NCBI RefSeq assembly: GCF_037975245.1
Contig: NC_092577.1
Coordinates: 34,898,898-34,962,897, forward strand
DNA: 64,000 nt
From: Apostichopus japonicus
Taxonomy: Eukaryota; Echinodermata; Holothuroidea; Aspidochirotida; Stichopodidae
Direction of reading: 5' to 3'
Under the pieces are notes generated by a model. It was not told the origin of the DNA, did not search any database, and saw nothing but the letters and a program-made list of their open reading frames with translations. Positions 27,956 to 40,400 of this stretch are shown here, piece by piece (position 1 is the first letter of the stretch; each line of letters begins with the position of its first letter). Made by a program: the position numbers and the translations under genes.

Positions 27956-28029
27956 TGATTCTATAGCGTTAAACACGAAATCGTGACGTTCATATACCAG
28001 CAACAAAAATATCAGCAAATATCAGCTTG

Positions 28030-30406
28030 ATGGAGCATATGGAGTCAATACAGTTAATAAAGGAAGATGGATTTGACCTTAACAGGTGAGAAAAAAAAAT
28101 GATTTATGGTTTTCTGTTTCTTTCTTAAATCTCTCACTCTCTTTCTACTTCAATTAGATTTGTCTTTCCCCTCTTCATTACTATATTTTGAGTAACAGTC
28201 TGTACATTTTATAAAACTGACAGTCAAACGTCAACATGAAATACTGATTAATAAGACTCATCGTGAACATGATCGTTGTCGTCGTGGTCGTCGGCGTCGT
28301 CGTCATCATCGTCATCATCATCATCACCATCATCATCATAGATGCACACTAACAAGTCTGTTTCAGTGTTTTTCTTTAAAAATCTACCATTTTCTTCTTC
28401 AATTTCAACTATCATTGTCTCGAAACCCCCATTTTGGAATTGCATAGAATTTTCACAAGAATGCTTTAATGCATATTCTTCGTTTATGAGTAAATAATAA
28501 GTCTCATCTGGACTATCCTTTCCACGCTTGCACTGAATTGAATTTTTATTATATATTTTAACAAAATCGATCTTTTAGAACGCAGTTATTTTATTGGTTC
28601 TTCAAACTTATTGCAACAACAGACCGGTTCTGCGGTTGAAATATGTTTAATTTCTTTCTCGCTTTAATGACGTAAAGCGAATGCACAGTACCCAACATAT
28701 CAATTTAAGAAGTTAGAAATACATGAGAGCTTATCCTCATCTGGCACACAAATATTATTTTGTAGGACGGAGGTGGAGGGGATGGTCGGAGGAGAATCAT
28801 CTCGATTCGAAATTCAAAGAAGAATTGGAAAAAAAAATGACAATTTGCAGGCCAACATAATTCAGGCTGACTGAACTTTGCTCACTTAGTGTAATAGCGT
28901 AAATGACAAACCAGACACAAAAAAACCCCATTGTTATCCGTTGATAAGAATTGTTCATCAACCGTGTTTCTTAAAGCATTTGGCTTACCATAGACGTATC
29001 CTACTGGTTACAATAAAGGTAACTTACACACTAGACAATAATACAATTCCCCATTACACATGATAAGTTGCCTGTTTGAACGTGATACGCTACTACACAA
29101 ATTAATCGTTATGATGAAAAAGTCGATGCCCTATATTAGCTATTTGGAAAAAGGTAACCAGCAAGTTTGTCTGGTGCAAATTTGCATTACCAACATAATT
29201 GACAAGAAGAAAGTTTTTTTTCTATACTAACAGTTTTTTATAGCACTAGAGACGATTTAATTGATTTTAATTGAGCGTGAAGTGAGGCGGGGTCGGGACA
29301 GGGAAGGAGTGAAGGGGGAAGTTAAAGATACATTGGCAACTGGCAAAGAAGGTGTCAAAGTATGAAGTGTGATATAAGTCAATATTGTAACATTTTATAC
29401 ATGAACTTAGTTTTCCTTTTTCTTCAGAGACGTGAATGAAGGAAGTAACCATGGTAATGAGGACAGAGCTGGTTTCGTCATTAAGAGAATTTGGAGAGCC
29501 ACGTTGCACACTGTATCGGCGCGCCGCGGCGTATTTTACGCCATTGCTTCGGGCGTTTTGTTAGGGTGTCAACTGTCCGCTGTGAAAGCAATCACGTTAT
29601 CCCCTTATCAAATCATGGTTTTACGCAGCTTTCTCTTCCTCCCTAGTATAATCTTTGTCGCCTGGAACAGAAGCAAGGATTATGACATCATAGATTTGAT
29701 ATGTTACATCTCTGATGGAGTATTCAACGCACTTGGGATATTACTTGCTTACGCTGCCCTACAGTTTGCTCATGTCGGAAACGTCAGCGCTATTAGTTCA
29801 AATTTACCAGTCCCATCTGCTTTGCTTGCTTTTGTATTTTTCAAAGAACCTCTCACCATATTTGGAGTGACCTTTCTAATCATTAATTTTATTGGCCTAA
29901 TCCTCGTATCGCAACCGCCATTTTTATTTCCTAGTGGCGGTGAAGAGTTCGCTCTGCAGGCGACCTTCGAAAACTCAAACGAATTCGTAGGTGCACTGAT
30001 AGCTCTGATGAGCCTGATCGCGATGTCTTTATCTACGATCTTCACGAGAAAACTAACTTATCGAGGAAATGTCGACCCGGCTTTACTTTCTTTCATTCCG
30101 GGTACGACTGGAGTTGTGGTATCAGGAGCGGTTCTATTTTTTGGTCCAACTTGGGATTATTTCCAGTCAGTAGAAGAAGGTTTTATTTGTCTACTTGTCG
30201 GGATCCTATCTGCTGCTGGAAATATATTGATCGTACTAGCATTAAAATATGAAGATGTCAGTTTAGTCACGATACAGTTTACGTTGAGTGCTCCAGTAGC
30301 CTTCGTTCTAGGAATAATACTATTTCAAGAGATTCCAGACTTGATATCAGTAATTGGAGCTACTTTAATTTTAGGTTCTACTCTTGGACTTTTGTGGAGA
30401 AAGTAA
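28030..30406 (+). CDS. SLC35G: SLC35G1-like EamA/DMT transporter, copy C (intact)
   Basis: Exon 1 is 28030-28085 (MEHMESIQLIKEDGFDLN plus AG, donor GTGAG); exon 2 is 29428-30406 after TTTTTCTTCAG. Joined length is 344 aa, with two EamA repeats and the SQPPFLFPSG signature. It is the most diverged copy, with changes concentrated in the N-terminal tail (GNEDRAGFVIKR where the others have GDEERDDSVVKR) and a few helix positions, yet the frame is fully open, which argues for retained function. The LRR-Ig receptor gene lies 3.1 kb downstream in tail-to-tail orientation. Confidence 0.9.
28262..28340. repeat. Short triplet repeat in intron 1 of copy C
   Basis: About 80 bases of mixed GTC, GTT and CAT triplets at the site where A1 and A2 carry about 300 bases and where B1 and B2 have none. 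It shows the likely ancestral or contracted state of the microsatellite. Confidence 0.85.
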
Positions 30407-32578
30407 ATGTGTTTCTTTTTATTAATGTTTTTCACGATAATTATGTAAGGTAGAATGCAGACTCTTTTTGGTAATGTTAAAATATTAAAGGTGTCCACTT
30501 AATCGGACTGTATTTATACTGTATCTTTGTGTTTTCTTAAAGTATATGAACACTCAAGAAACAGGGTGAGACGAATTTCACAATGAATGTTGCAGTAGTA
30601 AATCAATGTTGAGCTTAAATTCATTCATCTTGACGACAGATATCAGGAAATATCTAACTGCATTGGAAGGGTGTTTAAAGAAGAGTGGGAGGGTGGTTGG
30701 ATAGATGGGTTTGTGGGTGGTGAAATGTGTGTCTTACCGTCTTACTAGTATATGTATGATGTATTCGCTGGTTAAAATCACATATTTAACCAAACTTAAC
30801 ACGCAAAACAAAACACACGAGAAAGGACTTATATTGCGTCTTTATTGTAAACGAGTAAATGCCGAACTGATCTAAGATGATACATATTTATGTAAATACA
30901 ATCTGGTATAATGATATGTAGGTGATAGGTCAGCGGACGGACCAACGGGTGTTTTCTAACAACCCTGCGGAGACTGTATCAGAATACAAAAACTTTATCA
31001 AAATACTACAATGTATATTGTGAATCTAGCTGTTGATGATTCCGGTCATGGGAACTTTGACAAAATAATTCTAACATTTTACATTATGTTAACCCAGTGT
31101 CATTATATTGTGTGTGCCATGTGTGTTTAGGGAAATGGGTGGAGATTAACTATTGTCTCCACTACTCTATTGTCTCAACCGCATGGACGAATGGACTTGA
31201 TTGTCTGATGATATCAATTATCGGTAAAAAAAACTGGGGTATTTAACCGAAAATAAATGGATCAGCAGATAATTAACAATATACTTTGTTTCTCAACTTA
31301 ATTGTAAATGAGTGTCAAGTAGCTCTTACGTTATATCTGGACTTTAGGACCTTGATGCCACAGCTTGGGCAGATACCAAATGAAGTTGTTACTGGGCCAT
31401 CTATTTTCGCCAACTGTCGTTTACCTTTCACAACTTTTAGTGTTGTATTTCAGCTATCCGAATAAAGTTGAGATTAAATTGCTCTTTTATTTTCAAGATA
31501 ATTGTTTGCTGCTCTTAGGGTAAGTATGTAAAAATCAGAGCTATTTAAAATACTGACTATGCTGTCTTTTTACAACGGCCTAACATTTAGTCTAAGGTTA
31601 AAGATAAACCTACCGAAGATACCAAGTCGTGGAACCGGTATCATACGCTGCGATGTGTATAGACTCTCACAAGAAAGTAGATCAACTATCAAGCTTAACT
31701 CATCGTTAACTATTTCCATGGAATAATTGAGGGTCCAAATTTTGTGTAGCACATTTGAAGGCTCCATACTTTGTTTCATATCAATATTGTCGTTCCTGTG
31801 TATAAAAAACGGTTAGGGCCCTTGGCTAGACCCATCCCTATGCATCTTTGTATTTTGTAACTAATAGCCTAGGCTATTATTTGCCCATTATGAATAGCAT
31901 TTTTGTATGCGATACAACATAAACTATTGCAGAATTGGTTCATTGGTCCATGATTGACACACTGAGGTTAACCTGTTTAAATGACAAGTGAGAGAGGCAG
32001 AACTAATAGAGTAGGCTATCTAATCCTAGTCAATTAATGTGTTTACAGAATTCTCTAATAAGAGGTAAGGTAAGTTTCAGTTGTCAAAATGAGCTATAAA
32101 TGAATAATTAACTGTAAAGAAGTGCATTGTTAAAGTTTTCAAGCAGAATTTACTTAGTGATATTTAATTCATTAGGTGGCTGATATATCAAATTGTTGGC
32201 TTGTGCTCACTGATGATTTATCACTAAGGCAAAATGTCAAATGTATTTCACTGAGGGGGCTGCAGGATCCAGCAGCCAAGCTGCGTAGGGTGCATTCCCG
32301 TGGTCGGCAGTTTCACAGTACACGCGCTGCAGGTCTTTCGCTCGAATATTCTGTATTGTTTGATAGCCTTGCTGCGGCAGGACTTTGCAGCTGCTGCAGC
32401 TTTCATTTTAAACACAGTACCTGACACATAATGACCATTAAGTATTTACTCAACTGTGGGACCTCATCTGACCTCAGGTTCAATAAGTCACTGACCAAGA
32501 CGAAATAAAGACACTTGAGTAAGTCAAGGTTGGTGTAAGCCATCATACATTAGGTATAATTAGATATAGGAGATAATT
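30407..32578. other. Array intergenic DNA of unit C, shared with unit D
   Basis: The block from about 31170 to 32578 aligns with about 39440-41100 in unit D, including a stretch rich in GCTGC words (32260-32400 and 40670-40805) and the sequence just before the start codon of the small gene. No gene called. Confidence 0.6.
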
Positions 32579-32811
32579 ATGGATGTTGACGCTGCTTTGA
32601 ATCAACTAGTCATGCTCAGTGCTGTCGCAGACAGCCGACGAGATTATAAATGAGAGCTGCAAAAGAGAGACAACCATGCATCGTCTTTCTTTCACGTCGT
32701 CTCTGAAAATCCTAAATTTGTTGTTAACAGCCGTACAGAAAACTTACCCATCCAAGAGAGGGCCACAGAAGATGAAAGTTTGTGGTACAGTGGATTCACC
32801 TGCAATCTTAG
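32579..32811 (+). pseudogene. Broken 5' copy of the 190-aa gene
   Basis: Matches the first 75 or so codons of the gene at 41104-41676, starting with the same ATGGATGTTGAC. Codon 25 is changed from GGA to TGA, a five-base deletion follows near 32730, and homology stops after the ATTCACCTG word. It is therefore a non-coding fragment that was copied into unit C between the transporter and the LRR-Ig gene. Confidence 0.85.
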
Positions 32812-33483
32812 TTACTGACCCATTGACGTAATATTTAGACTTGTTCAAGTCATCTGTATTGTATTACGTATAAGGAGTATGAAAATCTTGATAAAATAAT
32901 AACATTAATCTTAGCTATTCTTGTCTATTAAGGTGGTACATCTCTAGACAGGCATGACTTTGGCATCATGGAGAGGGATTCATACCGCATTACGGTGTCA
33001 ATTTTAGGGTGTAAAGAAAATTATAAGATAATGAATATTGAAATCATATTTTGAAAATGCATTAAGTTAACAAAATAATGATGAGTAAGATTTCATAAAC
33101 GCTTCTTGGTTACTCAAGATAATCTGCCAAAGAGATGATTGTGTTTTGATTTGCGCAAGCGCACTGCAAGTATTAGTAAGATTAACGATTATAGGTCAAC
33201 AATTACACTTATAAATGTTCCATGTTACACCGAAGATGTCGTTTTGAATTTGTTACAACTTGATGAAACCACAATCGATCGTTGATGGAAAACTAATTAC
33301 TAAATATACATGATATATTACTTGGTTCCATATGAATATTCATGTTCTATTCGTTAATCCATTCTGAATATTCATAATCTATTCCTTTATTCTATTTGGA
33401 ATATTCACGATGTATTACTTAGCCACTCTGAACATTCATGATCAAGTTAAACAAACGCAAAAGACAACTTGAATTCAAAATTC
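32812..33483. repeat. 3' flank of LRR-Ig gene with a short tandem repeat
   Basis: No gene. At about 33334-33440 the word GAATATTCA recurs four times at spacings of 31 to 33 bases, the last with one change. This lies just beyond the 3' end of the minus-strand LRR-Ig gene and may be in its 3' UTR. Confidence 0.6.
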
Positions 33484-35175
33484 TCAATGTTTGATAATTG
33501 GTTGATAAGTTCCCCGACTTTGATTTCTCTCGTTAATATTCAATGCTAAATACCTGTCGTCGTGGTCATCAATAAATTCGTAATCCAATTGACTGTCTTT
33601 GGTTTCTTCATGACCTCTCCCTGAGATATTGTAGTAACGTGCTGAAGAGGCGCCAGCTTGTATTTCTCTCGGAAGATTTCTTTCATACCTCGGCGGACCA
33701 AAATTACCTTTTCCTTCATTTGCTCTGTGTTTAGAATCGTTCTGATATATGCCCTCGTTGTCATTTTCCTGATGACCAGCTGGTCCAACCTTTTTGACAT
33801 TAACTACACTTTCTGGTTTAGTCACATTTAACTTAGATGTTGACGGTTGGCGTATTTCGTTGACTGAGGCGGTACCGCGTTGTTTTGATGCTCGATAATA
33901 CATGATACAGGTTATAACCAACGCTGCAGATACTATTATTACCAACATCGATAGAACGACAAGTGCTGGCAGAGGATTGCCGCCTTTTTGGCCCAACTCT
34001 TCTTGCCGTGTTGGAGGAGTCGTTTGGTCGTCAACTGTCGGTGATGTGCTGGATGGATATAATAACACCTCTATTTCATGCTGAGCACCATTCGAATTTG
34101 TACATGTATAACGGCCTTCCCACTCGGTATCCATGCTTTCTATCACTAGTGGTTGATTGGTACGAACTGATAGTGAAGACTTGATCAAGTCGTTTCCCAG
34201 ATAAATCATCCAATTCACGTCACCGGAGGTATTTGGACAAACGATCTCCACCCTTTCACCAACACGAGGATTAAGAACGGTAAAACAGCCGAACTCATTT
34301 TGTGACAACGACAGGAGGGTTCGACCCTTTACATGGAGAGGTTCCTGACAAAGAGGTCCAACTGACTCAGGTAAGCCAAGAAGAATTCTCAGCGAGGAAT
34401 TTTCATTCGCGATAAACCTTTGAAGGCAGTCACAGTTCCATGGATTTCCTTTCAAATTTAAGCTGTAGATGACATTTTGCCAATCGCGTGTTTGATTTTC
34501 ATTTAACATTTTTATGCTGTTATTTTGTAGGTCGACGCTGACGTTCTTTGCAATAAATGACAAAATCTCAATGGATACAGCAGTGATTTTGTTATTGCCG
34601 AGTAGAAAAATGGCGACCCGGTTTTGCTCGGTTCGTTCAACGATACGAACCTTCTTGAGGTTGTTGTAGGATACATCAATTTCATAGTGATCAGCAAGAC
34701 CAATATGTAGAAACGTGGTATCGTCCAAGGATTCAATAATGTTGTTCGACATATTCAAGACAAGTTTCCCAAAACGAGGTATTCCAGCAAATGTATCCAC
34801 AACTGCTATTTGATTGTAACTGATGTCCAGAACCAATTCCGGTATCAATGTGTTTAATTCCCTGTTCAAGGATAGAAAGTCACCTAAACTGAACTGTGTT
34901 AACGTATTATGAGAGAAATTGAGCCTTCCAAATGGACTTAAATCTCCACAACTACTAATTTCATTGATATTCATTAAGCCAAGACCGCTACAATCTAGTT
35001 CTAATGGCCTTTTACTCGATACTGTCGTAATACACGGACAAGCTGACTGACCATAAACTGATTGAAAATTAGCTACAAAGGTCATCGTCCAAGTTAAAAC
35101 GATCATCTCATACCAGAGCCAAAACATCATTCGCGTCTTCATGTTGAAGAGAATTATCCAGATTCCTTTGCTCAA
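33484..35175 (-). CDS. LRR-Ig transmembrane receptor with ITAM-like tail (intact, single coding exon)
   Basis: Type I membrane receptor of 563 aa. Signal segment about 12-43 (M12 or M16 may be the real start), LRRNT with CPC at 46-48, LRRs about 60-240 (LVLDISYNQI, LVLNMSNNII, IDVSYNNL, IFLLGNNKI, SLNLKGNPW), LRRCT from NPWNCDCL to FGC297, one Ig domain (C313, W322, YTC356-358), Thr/Pro-rich stalk, membrane helix about 403-427, and a 136-residue tail. The tail has Y477 (YQND, a possible Grb2 SH2 site), Y514/Y515, Y532 and Y542 in an ITAM-spaced pair, and Y557. Architecture resembles LRIT, AMIGO and LINGO families, but I cannot assign orthology. Ligand unknown; a cell-surface recognition or adhesion role is inferred. 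Related pseudogenes lie in B1 and B2. Confidence 0.88.
   Translation of the reverse strand: MSKGIWIILFNMKTRMMFWLWYEMIVLTWTMTFVANFQSVYGQSACPCITTVSSKRPLELDCSGLGLMNINEISSCGDLSPFGRLNFSHNTLTQFSLGDFLSLNRELNTLIPELVLDISYNQIAVVDTFAGIPRFGKLVLNMSNNIIESLDDTTFLHIGLADHYEIDVSYNNLKKVRIVERTEQNRVAIFLLGNNKITAVSIEILSFIAKNVSVDLQNNSIKMLNENQTRDWQNVIYSLNLKGNPWNCDCLQRFIANENSSLRILLGLPESVGPLCQEPLHVKGRTLLSLSQNEFGCFTVLNPRVGERVEIVCPNTSGDVNWMIYLGNDLIKSSLSVRTNQPLVIESMDTEWEGRYTCTNSNGAQHEIEVLLYPSSTSPTVDDQTTPPTRQEELGQKGGNPLPALVVLSMLVIIVSAALVITCIMYYRASKQRGTASVNEIRQPSTSKLNVTKPESVVNVKKVGPAGHQENDNEGIYQNDSKHRANEGKGNFGPPRYERNLPREIQAGASSARYYNISGRGHEETKDSQLDYEFIDDHDDRYLALNINERNQSRGTYQPIIKH
33541..33582 (-). other. ITAM-consensus motif in the LRR-Ig tail
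   Basis: Residues 532-545 read YEFIDDHDDRYLAL, that is YxxI, six residues, YxxL, with acidic residues before and between. This fits the ITAM consensus YxxL/I-x6-8-YxxL/I. In known receptors such pairs are phosphorylated by Src-family kinases and bind the tandem SH2 domains of Syk-family kinases. Whether this one does so is not shown. Confidence 0.65.
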
Positions 35176-37442
35176 AGTAGAACTAAGTTATCGAAGGTAA
35201 CTTTTCAGAAGATGTTTCCAAATTCACGAAAAGCAATAACGTCATTCAGACACATAGGCCAATAACAAGTAAAAACAAATAGTCTACATGCATGATCACA
35301 AAGGGACAAATTAATATTTAGTTCCTCTTTTCAATGTATATGCGGGTCCTTTTGTATCCACCAATACAATACGCCTGCATGGTATAACGCGAATAAGGAA
35401 CTATACCGTTGGCATGATTACTACGTTTTAGTCTTTGTTTCACAGTATAGGTTATTATACCTTGACTATTGTGTTTAGGCGAACCAGTACAACATAAGTA
35501 TACACACAGTAACCGAACTCCCAAGATGTCTTGTGACTTGGCTATGGCTCTTTTTCAATGATATGGCTATAAGCCAAGCAAACTGTCTACCATGTCATAT
35601 CCGTTCAACTTTAAATAATTAAAGGAAACATACTCGGAGTTTAAAAGAAAAACGGAAGTTCTCGAAACCGAACTAGAAAGCTAACCACACAACAAACTTG
35701 AATGCATTTATGATATAGTGATTTAAAATTTTTTTTGGCAAAGCCATGTGAGACAAAGCGTCACATTTATAAACATCAGTTTCACTTTAACGAATATGAT
35801 CTACCAATTCCTCTTGCATATAGGAAATTATTTCCGGAGGAAACATTTGTACAAACGCAAAGTGGTTCCTAGTTTCACTAGCATGGAAATCCCCACAGGC
35901 TATTTATTGTTACAACTTGCGAAAACGTGGATAAGACTTCACGCTGATTGCTTGACGGAGTGGGGTGTCGAGGGGAGGGGTTGGAAGCGGTAGAAGGGGA
36001 GGTTGTGGAAGAAGCGTTTGGGGAGGATGGAGGTGGGGGGGGGGGAGAAACTTTCGACAATGTGCAAAGCGGAAGAATGATGTCATTGTGGTAGAAACGA
36101 GATCTACAGGTGTATATTTTCTTGAATTTGTCTCTGGTATATATATCATTGAGTGGGGGGGGGGGGGGGTTCAACGTCATGTCGTGAGGTGTTTTCCATC
36201 CCTGTAAGAATTGCTGATTTATATGCATGTGAATGTTACCAGCATATACTAATTAAAAGATAAAATTGTGCAAAAGTTTGATACGTGATAGTCTGAAAAG
36301 AAGAAGAAGAAAACATTCGGTGCTGGTAGCGTTTCTATAACTGTTCCAGGTTGTGAGAAACTCAACTTTAAGATTTCGGTAAAACGCTTGAAATATCCTC
36401 ATGGCTGTTTCATCGATGCTAATTACTCAACAACAACGGAATCGTTTTCTGTTTTAACATCATATTAACAACAAAGCATCTTTGGATTACAGTCAACACC
36501 ATTTATCCTTGGCAAATATGTAACGATGTGCAAGCATGCTATATATTTAAAGCTATGAAATTTAAAGTTTTAAATCTTTCAGTTTTGTATTGCATCTGAG
36601 GAACTGACCGAATAGTCTGTGTGTTAGACTAGGTAGTCCAGTCACTTTAATTGACACACCTCTGTCATTTCTTTAAAAAAAAATACAGAAAACACGAACA
36701 GATAGCAATGGTTTTTCTTTTAGCGGTATACAAAAAAGCTACATATAATTACATATATAATTAACAAACACCTATCATTATACGTTATGTATTTACATAA
36801 TACAATTTAACAATCTAACATACATGGAAACAGGCCAAGTACGCCCATGTATTTGTACTTTTCTACATGAGCCCTTTGCAATGTAAACGCTCAAATAAGA
36901 TATTTCGTACCTGAAGGTAAACGTCAGATTTTTATTGCGTATTTTATATTAATTTATAGTTATTTAAATGACGTAGTTATCAGCAAATAATCAGATGTAT
37001 AGGCTTCTTCTACAAAACACATTAATTACTATAGAATATACCAAATATGTAATAAACTGTAGGCCTACAGACATTCAGTCCGTAGGCGATGGAATGAATT
37101 TTAAAGCGATATATCTAAAGTTGAAGCTTAAATATAAAACAATGCGGTGTCGTTTGATTCAGGAACCTAAGTCGTAAATCACTTAACCTGACATCTGTTT
37201 TCAAACAAGAAGGAAATTTCCATTAATTATTTATTTATATGTGAGTCAGTGATTGTAAACGCATTCAGGGGAACTTGAAGAAAAATAGTGTGATCAGGTG
37301 AGTGAGTGATGAATTGATTAATTTATGTATCAAATTATTCCTATAACTTGTAGATGATTGCGATGTTTCTGATCGATCTATCTAAATATATATTTAGATA
37401 AGTATGCAATAAATGGTGATCATACGGGAACACTCCAAAACA
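35176..37442. other. Upstream flank of LRR-Ig gene and tail of unit C
   Basis: Aligns with the upstream DNA of the B pseudogenes and with the A and B tails. It contains G runs near 36036-36048 and 36155-36168 and the empty LINE site near 37010-37030. Reading frames over the G-rich part are low-complexity and not conserved. Confidence 0.55.
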
Positions 37443-40400
37443 TTATGACGTCATAGATTTGGTAGGCCTATGTTATGCATAAATAAGAAAAGCATTTCAC
37501 ACAACCATCTTGGTTTCACTTGGGAGCACAAAAGGTCGTTTTACAATACCTGATTTAGAATTGTCGGGACGAACCGCACAACTTCTTTCAAAGCTTTGAA
37601 GTGTCACACGAGTAGTCTATATTGTGCGACTTCACCACCCCCCCTGGGACCCTCTACTGGGAGCCGAAGGCCCCCGTTTTCGGGGACCCAGTTTTCTGTA
37701 TTGGGAGCGGAAGGCGCCCGTTTTCTGGGGTTACCGTTTTCCGGGAACCTTCTCCACATTGTAATTTCGTTATGTTAGATGACCCTCTGCAAGTTTTTTT
37801 TTTCGAGGCCCCTTTTTTTCGGGCCGTTTCGGGAGCCTTCGTTTTAGCTTGTAAGAGTAATATATATATAGGTATCCATAAAGTATATTTGTTAAAGTAT
37901 ATATAGGCCTCGTTTTTGCTTTTGTGTTTGTTTTAATTTAAAAGTACTCATGAATATAGTCAGGGGCGGGATTTGAGTTGTGAAAGTGGGGGGCAAACCT
38001 GCCAGCAAGACTATCTAAGCGGAGCGCCACCATCGGTTGGCGCGGAGCGCCACCATCGGTTGGCGCGGAGCGTACAAGAATTTTTTTGGCCTTACAAACC
38101 CTCCAGATGGCCGGAAACAGCACTTCCCGAGTGCTCTAAGCTGCATGTACGCATCCTTGAAATATGAATCTCATGTCTGCAATTGTATCTAGATAGTTAA
38201 TTATCGTTTAAAAATTTGAAGAGGATTGATAGTAGAACATATGGTCAGATGGTGATGTACAACTTTTGTTATACGTCACTATCTAAGCGGAGCGCCATCA
38301 TCGGTTGGCAAGGAGCGTCGAAATTTTCGATGAAAGGTATCGGTAAAATTAGCATCCATATAGGCTTTAAATTGCATCCAAACAATTAATGAACGTGTGT
38401 AAATTTAGGGAGGACGGATAGAAGAACTTATATGGTGATGTACAACTGAAGCTTATACGTTACTTTTAAGGCGGTGCACCACCAACAGTTGGTAGGCGCG
38501 TCAAAATTTAATCAAAAAGGAAATCCTACATCAGCAAAAATGACACCTCTGGTAACAATAAATCGCATATAGTTCTTTCCCCCTACAAATATTAGTATAT
38601 TGTGCATTGAACCGATCAAGAATATGTTCAGCACCCACTTCGAAATTCTCCCCGCGGTCCCCACTTCTTGGAGCACTTGGCAAATATTAGGGGCTGAACA
38701 TACCTTTACCCGCCCCCCCACTTTTTCATGGGGGATGAGCCCCTCAAGTCCACCGGTTCCGTCGCCACTGAAGTCGAGGGGTGACTTTTTGGATTTTACA
38801 ATGCGACTAGGTGCAACATGGAGCAATATTTACGGGTCATTTCATAGTACTGGCTGATATTTTAAAAATGAAATTATTATAAATTATTGATATACCCAAT
38901 ATGCAAATCTGGCTTTCGTAAATCGTTTCTCTGGATTTAGTTATTCAACGCATTCACTAGAGCAGCAACATTGAAAATCAATTCCTGAAGCTAGCACTGT
39001 AGCACATGCCGCGGATTCATCACATGCAGAATTGAATCGCTAGTGTGTTAGCTCCAGGATTCGTAACCTGTCCTGCGAACCATGTGCTAGCTCCAGCTCC
39101 AGTTATTCTGTATGCTACATGTTACGATGTTAAACACAAATTCGACTTAGATTCGAAACAAATAGGCCTAATTGATAGAGCTGTTGTGGGGGAATAAATT
39201 CGATTAGGGTTGTGCATATATGTCTGCAAAAACGACAAAAAAGTGAACTAAGGTCTGGGCAAAAGTAGGGGGGCAAATGCCCCCTCTTGCCCCCCCCCCC
39301 GTAATCCCACCCATGTATATAGTATATTTTGTAAAGCAACGACCATAGATTCCAGGTAACCTCGCACGTAACCTTTTGAATAATCGTTTTGATTTTTAAA
39401 ACTGGAGAGACTATGTATCACATGGTATTTAACATTCATTGTGTTGATTTTATTCAGCATACGAATGGACTTTGATTGTCTGATAATATCAATTATCAGT
39501 TATAATTATAATAACTGGGGTATTTAACCGAATATTAAGGGATCAACAGATAATTACAATATCCTTTGTTTCTCACCTTATTGTAAATGACGGTGTATTA
39601 GCTCCTACGTTATATCTGGACTTTTGGACCTCGATGCCACAGCTTGGGCAGATACCAAATGAAGTGGTTACTGCGCCATCTATTTTCGCCAACTGTTGTT
39701 AACCCTTCACAAATGTTGTTAGTGTCGTATTTCAGCTATCCGAATGAAGTTGAGATTAAATTGCTCATTTTTAAAAGATAATTGTTTGCTGCTCTTAGGG
39801 TAAGTCTGTTAAAAAACAGAGCTATTTTTAAATACCGAATATGCTGTCTTATTACTAAGGCCTAACATTTAGTCTAAGGTTACAGTTAAACCTACTAAAG
39901 ATACCAAGTCGTGGAACCGGTATCATACGCTACGATGTGTATAGACTCTCACAAGAAAGTAGTTAGGCCTGGACGTTATCGTTAAGTTTCGACTATCAAG
40001 ATTAACTCGTTGTTAACTATTTCTTTGCAATAATTTAGCGTTCAAATTTTGTGTAGCTGTTTTGAAAACTCTTAACATATTTTCTTGTACATATTTTCGT
40101 TCCTGTTTATGAAAACGGTTAGGGCCCTAGGCTAGACCTATCCCTATGCATCTTACTATTTTGTACAGGTAACTAGTAATTTGCTAGGCTATTATATGCC
40201 CATTATGCATAGCATTTTTGTATGCGTTACAAGATAAACTATTCCCAAATTTCCTCTAATTACAGTAGTATCTTGGTAAGAGAAAAGAAAGAGCTTACAT
40301 GTTGACAGTTCTAGGTTTATGAAATGATGTTCTTCAAGACAAATTTCAGGTGATGAAAACATAGCATTAGCAATTCTTGAGTGTGTCAATGAAATTGCAG

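Larger units (their letters stand above)
27956..37442. repeat. Tandem array unit C
   Basis: Most diverged complete unit and the only one with an intact LRR-Ig gene. It starts directly at the conserved 5' block of the transporter and lacks the roughly 870 bases that precede that block in A and B. It also holds a broken copy of the small gene found intact at 41104-41676. Its tail (about 35740-37440) aligns with tails of A and B. Confidence 0.75.

Noticed and set aside
35878-36228. Pro- and Gly-rich frames on both strands
   Set aside because: Produced by G-run low-complexity DNA in the array tail; not conserved in other units.
38512-38826. 104-codon minus-strand frame
   Set aside because: Lies in the putative hAT-like element with no transposase motif; probably chance.
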